Made by a program: the position numbers and the translations under genes. From positions 2,852,001 to 2,916,000 of the forward strand of contig NZ_CP171225.1 of the NCBI RefSeq assembly GCF_043226085.1: a stretch of 64,000 bases of DNA, read 5' to 3'. Shown in pieces: positions 60,215 to 64,000 of this stretch. This DNA is from Amaricoccus sp003258405 (lineage in GTDB: Bacteria; Pseudomonadota; Alphaproteobacteria; Rhodobacterales; Rhodobacteraceae). Within the stretch, counting starts at the first letter, position 1. Each line of letters begins with the position of its first letter. The notes under the pieces were generated by a model that did not search any database, was not told where the DNA came from, and saw only the letters and a list, made by a program, of their open reading frames with translations.

Positions 60215-60862
60215 ATGCGCCGCCTGCGCAACCTTGCGGCGCTGCTGCTTGCCATGCTTCTCTGGGGGGGCGCGGCCGTGGCGGAAGTCCGTATCCTCGC
60301 CTTCGGCGATTCGCTCACTCAGGGTCATGGGCTGTCCGAGGAAGACGGCTTCGTGCCGCAACTTCAGGCCTGGCTCAGGGCGAATGGCGCGCCGGACGCC
60401 GTGGTTCTCAATGCAGGGGTCTCGGGGGACACGACGGCGGGAGGGCTGGCCCGCATCGGCTGGGCGCTCGGGGAGAAGCCCGATGCCGTGATCGTGGAGC
60501 TTGGCGCGAATGACATGCTTCGCGGGTTGCCCCTCGCTGAGATCCGCAGCAATCTCGAAGCCATTCTCGCGCAGATCGCGGCGGAGGACCTGCCGGTGCT
60601 GCTTGCGGGGGTGCCGGTGCCGTCGAATTACGGGGCCGACTATCGCACCGCGTTCGAGGCGATCTTCACCGGGCTTGCCGCCGAGCATGACGCGATCCTC
60701 TACCCCTCCTTTCTTGCCGGCATGACCGAGGGGCGGAGCCTCCCCGAGGCGCTGAAGCTCATGCAGGCCGACGGCATCCATCCGAATGCCGAAGGCGTGC
60801 GGGAGAATGTCGCGCGCATCGGCCCGGTCGTGCTCGCCCTCATTGCCGAGGCACGGCACTGA
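60215..60862 (+). CDS. TesA-like SGNH esterase (arylesterase/lysophospholipase)
   Basis: A 215-residue SGNH-hydrolase. Signal peptide at residues 1-24 (NLAALLLAMLLWGGAAVAEV), then Ser33 in FGDSLTQGHG, Gly in NAGVSGDTTAGG, Asn in ELGANDMLRG and the Asp-His pair in QADGIHPNAEGV. E. coli TesA is a periplasmic thioesterase/lysophospholipase I in the same neighbourhood as ybbA-ybbP, which is also seen here. ATG 60215 has AGGAG upstream; the in-frame ATG at 60167 is less likely. Confidence 0.9.
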   Translation: MRRLRNLAALLLAMLLWGGAAVAEVRILAFGDSLTQGHGLSEEDGFVPQLQAWLRANGAPDAVVLNAGVSGDTTAGGLARIGWALGEKPDAVIVELGANDMLRGLPLAEIRSNLEAILAQIAAEDLPVLLAGVPVPSNYGADYRTAFEAIFTGLAAEHDAILYPSFLAGMTEGRSLPEALKLMQADGIHPNAEGVRENVARIGPVVLALIAEARH

Positions 60863-60873
60863 GGGCGCAGGGC

Positions 60874-61083
60874 TCAGAACCGCAGCAGGCGGCGCTGTTC
60901 CTCTTCGGCATCGGCGCGGCTGACGCCGATATCGCGCAGGAGACGGTCGTCGAGCCGCGAGAGATCGAGCGCCTGGCGCCGGCGGAGCGGCGCAGTGCGG
61001 AAGCGGGCGAGAAATCGCGTGAATGCGGTGCCGCGCCGGGGGCTTTCCATTGCGGCTTGCGGCGAGAGGGGCTGGGCAGGCAT
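60874..61083 (-). CDS. DUF1127 small basic protein
   Basis: A 69-residue arginine-rich protein ending LDLSRLDDRLLRDIGVSRAD with a terminal EEEQRRLLRF. The C-terminal DUF1127 motif (L..LDDRLLRDIGL/V) is clear. Such proteins influence RNA turnover and phosphate/carbon metabolism in alphaproteobacteria. Start ATG 61083 has GGAGG five bases upstream. It is divergent from a LysR gene across a 123-base region with dyad elements. Confidence 0.85.
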   Translation of the reverse strand: MPAQPLSPQAAMESPRRGTAFTRFLARFRTAPLRRRQALDLSRLDDRLLRDIGVSRADAEEEQRRLLRF

Positions 61084-61174
61084 GACGACCTCCATTCAGA
61101 TCCTTGTTGGAGATGCGCAGGGCATCACGTATGCTGATGGATATTGCCCCCTTGCGTGCGATCACGAAAATGAA

Positions 61175-61195
61175 TTATAGTTACGCGATCCATAA
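61175..61195. promoter_or_regulatory. Candidate LysR-type operator between the LysR gene and the DUF1127 gene
   Basis: TTAT (61175-61178) and ATAA (61192-61195) are dyad-related across 13 bases in an A+T-rich window directly upstream of the LysR start. Divergent LysR genes are commonly autoregulated from such sites. Weak motif. Confidence 0.3.
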
Positions 61196-61206
61196 GGTAT
61201 GGTGAT

Positions 61207-62082
61207 ATGTCACGCAATCTCGACATGACCGCGCTGCGGTCCTTCGTCACTGTCGCCGATACCGGCGGTGTCACCCGCGCCGCGGGCTATCTCAATGTCA
61301 CGCAGTCTGCGGTCTCGATGCAGCTCAAGCGGCTCGAGGAGGCGCTGGGTCAGGCGCTGCTCGATCGCTCCTCGCGGACGATTGCGCTCACCCCCGCCGG
61401 CGAGCAGCTTCTGGGCTATGCCCGGCGGATCGTGGAGCTCAATGACGAGGCCTGGGGGCGGATGACCAATCAGGCCTTCGAGGGCGTGATCAATTTCGGC
61501 GTGCCGCACGATCTCATCTATCCCCATGTGCCGCGGGTGCTGCAGCGGTTCAATGCCGAGTATCCGCGCATCAAGGTGCAGCTTCATTCGCTCTACACGC
61601 GGGTGTTGAAGATCCAGCTCGGCCGCGGCGAGATGGATCTCATCCTCGCCACCGAGGAGCAGACCGATCCCGGCGGCGAAACGCTGCTCCGCTGTCCGCT
61701 CGTCTGGATGGGCGCGATCGGCGGGCAGGCCTGGAAGGCGCGGCCGCTGCGCTTTGCCACCGTCAATCACTGCATCTTCCGCCGGCCGGCGATCGAGGCG
61801 CTCGACCGGGCCGGAATCGACTGGGAGAACGGCGTCGATTCGATCTCGGACATGGCGGTGGAGGCGAGCATCTCCGCCGATCTCGCGGTCAACGCCCAGC
61901 TGCAGGTAGCGGTGCCGCGCGGCTGCGAGATGATCCGGCATGGCGGGGCTCTGCCCGATCTGCCGCTCTACAAGGTCAACATGTATCTCGGTGAAGGGCC
62001 GCGCGCGGCGCTGGCCCGGCGTCTCGCCGTCTTCGTCCGTCAGGCCTATGGCGCGCAGGAGGCGGGCAGCGCCGCGGCGTGA
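61207..62082 (+). CDS. LysR-family transcriptional regulator
   Basis: A 291-residue LysR regulator. N-terminal winged HTH: NLDMTALRSFVTVADTGGVT, RAAGYLNVTQSAVSMQLKRL, and the linker DRSSRTIALTPAGEQLLGYA. The periplasmic-binding-like effector domain spans about residues 90-285 (VINFGVPHDLIYPHVPRVLQ). The ligand is unknown. It is divergent from the DUF1127 gene, a likely target. Confidence 0.92.
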   Translation: MSRNLDMTALRSFVTVADTGGVTRAAGYLNVTQSAVSMQLKRLEEALGQALLDRSSRTIALTPAGEQLLGYARRIVELNDEAWGRMTNQAFEGVINFGVPHDLIYPHVPRVLQRFNAEYPRIKVQLHSLYTRVLKIQLGRGEMDLILATEEQTDPGGETLLRCPLVWMGAIGGQAWKARPLRFATVNHCIFRRPAIEALDRAGIDWENGVDSISDMAVEASISADLAVNAQLQVAVPRGCEMIRHGGALPDLPLYKVNMYLGEGPRAALARRLAVFVRQAYGAQEAGSAAA

Positions 62083-62198
62083 GGCCCGCAGGGCGCGGGC
62101 CGGCCGTGAGGTAACCTTCTGTTAAGCGGGGCACGGGAAGGCTTGCCTCATGCCTCGCCGCACGGGCAGGGGCCGGAGGAAGCAGGAGAGCCCGAGGA

Positions 62199-63143
62199 AT
62201 GCCCGATCGCCGCCGCATCCAGCCGCAGAAGGCTGACCCGGCCCGGCGTGCCGCTGCCCGGGCGCCATCGATGGCCCGGCGCGCCGCCGCGCCGCAGAGC
62301 GGAACGCTTGCCGGTCTCCAGGCCGCCGCCGATGGCGCGCCCGGCGTCGCGGCGCAGCGGCGGCTTCAGGAGACGAGCGCGGAGACTGCCCCCATCCAGC
62401 GCTGGAAGTCGGACTCGCTCAAGGAGGAGACGGATCTCGACCGGATCGACAGCCTGCGCGGGCAGGCGATCTTCGAGGCCGAACAGATGGGCGAGTATCA
62501 CGGCGAGGTTGAGGGACCTTACGAAGTCGATCCGCACGAGCACCTCTCCGCGCGGGATTCGGAGCAGCTCAGCAATCTCGAGCACATGGCGCAGGTGAAG
62601 GAGAAGGGGCTGGCCGAAGACCTGCACCACATCCTGCCGCGCAAGATGCTCAACACCTTCTACGACGGCCTGACCCCGCACGAGCGGGAGTTCCTCGGCG
62701 GGATCTTCCGGCGCAAGTCCGGCACGGGCGATCATCGCGGCCCCTCGGATGGCGGCGACCGCGAGGCGCTGACGAGCCTGCGCTCCAATCTGGTGCTGGG
62801 GCCGTCGGGCAAGAAACGCTCGGATGATCCCGATCATCGCAAGGGCGTGCAGGTGACGGCGCTCGATCCGAACTTCACCGCGCCCGGGGTGATGGAACCG
62901 GTGTCGGCGACGCTTGCCGGGGCCTTTCCGCTGATCGCTGGGCTTGCGGCGATCACCGATCCGCGGGCACGGCTCACGCAGATCAACATCATCCTCGAGC
63001 ATTTCCTCGATGCCGAGCTCGAACATGCGCACAAGCAGGGCAAGGACGGCTTCTGGGACACGACGATCGACTACCACACCGAAGATCAGTGGGAGCGCGA
63101 CGAGACGGGCACCAAGTGGAAGAAGAAATTCTCCGAGGACTGA
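62199..63143 (+). CDS. Orphan polymorphic-toxin-like protein with HHI motif
   Basis: A 314-residue protein. Basic Ala/Arg-rich N-terminus (1-35). Residues 36-69 read GTLAGLQAAADGAPGVAAQR, RLQETSAETAPIQRW, a pattern resembling the repeats of proteins associated with extracellular contractile injection systems (DUF4157-type partners). A central acidic linker leads to DLHHILPRKM (141-150) and SNLVLGPSGKKRSDDP (196-211), an HNH-like nuclease arrangement. No immunity-like gene is adjacent; rpsF follows. The function is inferred, not shown; it could be an effector of a system encoded elsewhere. Confidence 0.75.
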   Translation: MPDRRRIQPQKADPARRAAARAPSMARRAAAPQSGTLAGLQAAADGAPGVAAQRRLQETSAETAPIQRWKSDSLKEETDLDRIDSLRGQAIFEAEQMGEYHGEVEGPYEVDPHEHLSARDSEQLSNLEHMAQVKEKGLAEDLHHILPRKMLNTFYDGLTPHEREFLGGIFRRKSGTGDHRGPSDGGDREALTSLRSNLVLGPSGKKRSDDPDHRKGVQVTALDPNFTAPGVMEPVSATLAGAFPLIAGLAAITDPRARLTQINIILEHFLDAELEHAHKQGKDGFWDTTIDYHTEDQWERDETGTKWKKKFSED

Positions 63144-63261
63144 GCGCGCGGGCCGCATCCTCCTGCGGCGTCGCGCGGGCTGGCGCACCGGACTTGCATT
63201 TCGCCCCGATTTCTGTAGAAGGCGCGAACCCTCCGCATGATGATGACGCGCGGCCTCTCGT

Positions 63262-63293
63262 ACGGGACCTGGAGGGGTTTGGGTCCCCGTTTT
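63262..63293 (+). promoter_or_regulatory. Terminator-like hairpin in the rpsF leader
   Basis: ACGGGACC (63262-63269) pairs with GGTCCC-C-GT (63282-63290, one bulged C) and is followed by TTTT up to 63293, 29 bases before rpsF. This could be an attenuator or the S6:S18 autoregulatory leader element known from other bacteria; the conserved CCG feature was not confirmed. Confidence 0.5.
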
Positions 63294-63321
63294 GAAGCCC
63301 GCCCGACAGACAGGTGGCAAG

Positions 63322-63687
63322 ATGGCTCTTTACGAGCATGTCTTCATTGCGCGCCAGGATATTTCCAACGCGCAGGCCGAAGGGCTCATCGAGCATTTCG
63401 GCGAGGTCCTCAAGGACAATGGCGGGGCCGTAGTCGGCTCCGAATACTGGGGCCTCAAGACGATGGCCTACAAGATCAACAAGAACCGCAAGGGGCATTA
63501 TGCCTACCTTCGCTCGGACGCCCCCTCGGAGGCTGTCGCGGAGATGGAGCGGCTCATGCGGATCCATGACGACGTGATGCGGGTGCTGACCGTGAAGGTC
63601 GACGAGCACGAGGAAGGCCCCTCGGCCGTGATGCAGTCCCGTGGCGGCCGCGACGAGCGCGGACCCCGTCGTCCGCGCCGCGATTGA
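63322..63687 (+). CDS. rpsF: 30S ribosomal protein S6
   Basis: S6 binds S18 and 16S rRNA in the platform of the small subunit. The 121 residues start ALYEHVFIARQDISNAQAEG and include GLKTMAYKINKNRKGHYAYL, family signatures, with an alphaproteobacterial Arg/Glu-rich tail (SRGGRDERGPRRPRRD). ATG 63322 gives the correct start; the upstream frame is shadow. First gene of the S6-S18-L9 operon. Confidence 0.97.
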   Translation: MALYEHVFIARQDISNAQAEGLIEHFGEVLKDNGGAVVGSEYWGLKTMAYKINKNRKGHYAYLRSDAPSEAVAEMERLMRIHDDVMRVLTVKVDEHEEGPSAVMQSRGGRDERGPRRPRRD

Positions 63688-63706
63688 TCGAGAGGGAGGC
63701 TAACCC

Positions 63707-63934
63707 ATGGCAAACAGACCGTTTTTCCGCCGCCGCAAGTCCTGCCCCTTCTCGGGCCAGAATGCGCCGAAGATCGACTACAAGGACGTGAAGCTCCTGC
63801 AGCGCTACATCTCCGAGCGTGGCAAGATCGTCCCGAGCCGCATCACCGCGGTCTCGTCGAAGAAGCAGCGCGAACTGGCGCGGGCCATCAAGCGGGCGCG
63901 GTTCCTCGCCCTGCTGCCCTACGCCGTGCGCTAA
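63707..63934 (+). CDS. rpsR: 30S ribosomal protein S18
   Basis: S18 binds S6 and 16S rRNA in the platform of the small subunit. The 75-residue protein begins RPFFRRRKSCPFSGQNAPKI and has DYKDVKLLQRYISERGKIVP, SRITAVSSKKQRELARAIKR, all S18 signatures. Its single Cys (KSCPF) is part of a group of S18 proteins with a partial zinc motif. GAGAGGGAGG precedes ATG 63707. Confidence 0.98.
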   Translation: MANRPFFRRRKSCPFSGQNAPKIDYKDVKLLQRYISERGKIVPSRITAVSSKKQRELARAIKRARFLALLPYAVR

Positions 63935-63944
63935 GGAGGCACCG

Positions 63945-64000
63945 ATGGAAATCGTTCTTCTCGAACGGGTCGCAAAGCTCGGCCAGATGGGCGAGGTCGT
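63945..64000 (+). CDS. rplI: 50S ribosomal protein L9, 5' end
   Basis: Only the first 18 complete codons are in the window: MEIVLLERVAKLGQMGEV, the L9 N-terminus. AAGGAGG precedes ATG 63945 and the gene follows rpsR by 10 bases. L9 is a 50S protein with a long helix next to the L1 stalk. Truncated by the window edge. Confidence 0.95.
   Translation, partial: MEIVLLERVAKLGQMGEV

Overview
The window is a GC-rich chromosomal segment from an alphaproteobacterium, almost certainly a member of the Rhodobacterales. The strongest evidence is a complete, ordered RcGTA-type gene transfer agent (GTA) cluster at 22.0-36.9 kb. Supporting evidence is the ETF-ubiquinone oxidoreductase, the DUF2849/DUF934 sulfate-assimilation operon, and the familiar alphaproteobacterial housekeeping neighbourhoods (fabD-fabG-acpP-fabF-mltG, ycjX-ycjF, rpsF-rpsR-rplI). 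No rRNA, tRNA or CRISPR array was recognised.

Left part (1-21.8 kb), mostly core genes. It holds the 3' end of pheT, mscL, a branched-chain amino-acid exporter pair (azlC-azlD) divergent from mobA, a conserved membrane protein, greA, an ETF-QO, a TPR protein and ispE. These are followed by a long-chain polyprenyl diphosphate synthase, a DUF2007 protein coupled to a TrmN6-like methyltransferase, an EamA transporter, a DUF465 protein, an alpha/beta hydrolase, the ycjX/ycjF pair, truA, and the fatty-acid genes fabD, fabG, acpP and fabF with mltG.

GTA cluster (21.9-36.9 kb). It runs from small and large terminase through portal, protease, capsid, connectors, tail tube, chaperones, tape measure and baseplate to the 1308-residue 'megatron'. 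Two additional small genes sit inside it: a membrane-anchored protein between orfg3.5 and orfg4, and a 98-residue fibre-adaptor-like protein between orfg5 and orfg6. A near-consensus promoter and a strong intrinsic terminator lie upstream of orfg1, and two hairpins follow the capsid gene.

Scar and right part (36.9-64 kb). A decayed IS3 fragment has been joined to what looks like the last codons of a TetR/CecR-type regulator, directly upstream of a YbhG-F-S-R-type efflux operon. From here on the DNA looks visibly richer in G+C. Next come a ferric-reductase-like flavohaem protein, a small exported protein, a putative sulfur-stress operon (DUF442-like enzyme, SulP, DUF2892), an Lrp regulator, and the cys operon (38-codon ORF, DUF2849, sulfite reductase, APS reductase, DUF934).

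The last stretch has a YhhQ-type transporter, a small transcription unit with a refolding-type hairpin in front of an 18-codon ORF, arfB, and a soluble chemoreceptor. It continues with a LysE exporter, a UPF0178 protein, a Nudix hydrolase, hslO, an ABC exporter (FtsX-type permease plus ATPase) divergent from a lysophospholipase-like esterase, a DUF1127 protein, a LysR regulator, an orphan polymorphic-toxin-like protein, and the rpsF-rpsR-rplI operon running off the end.
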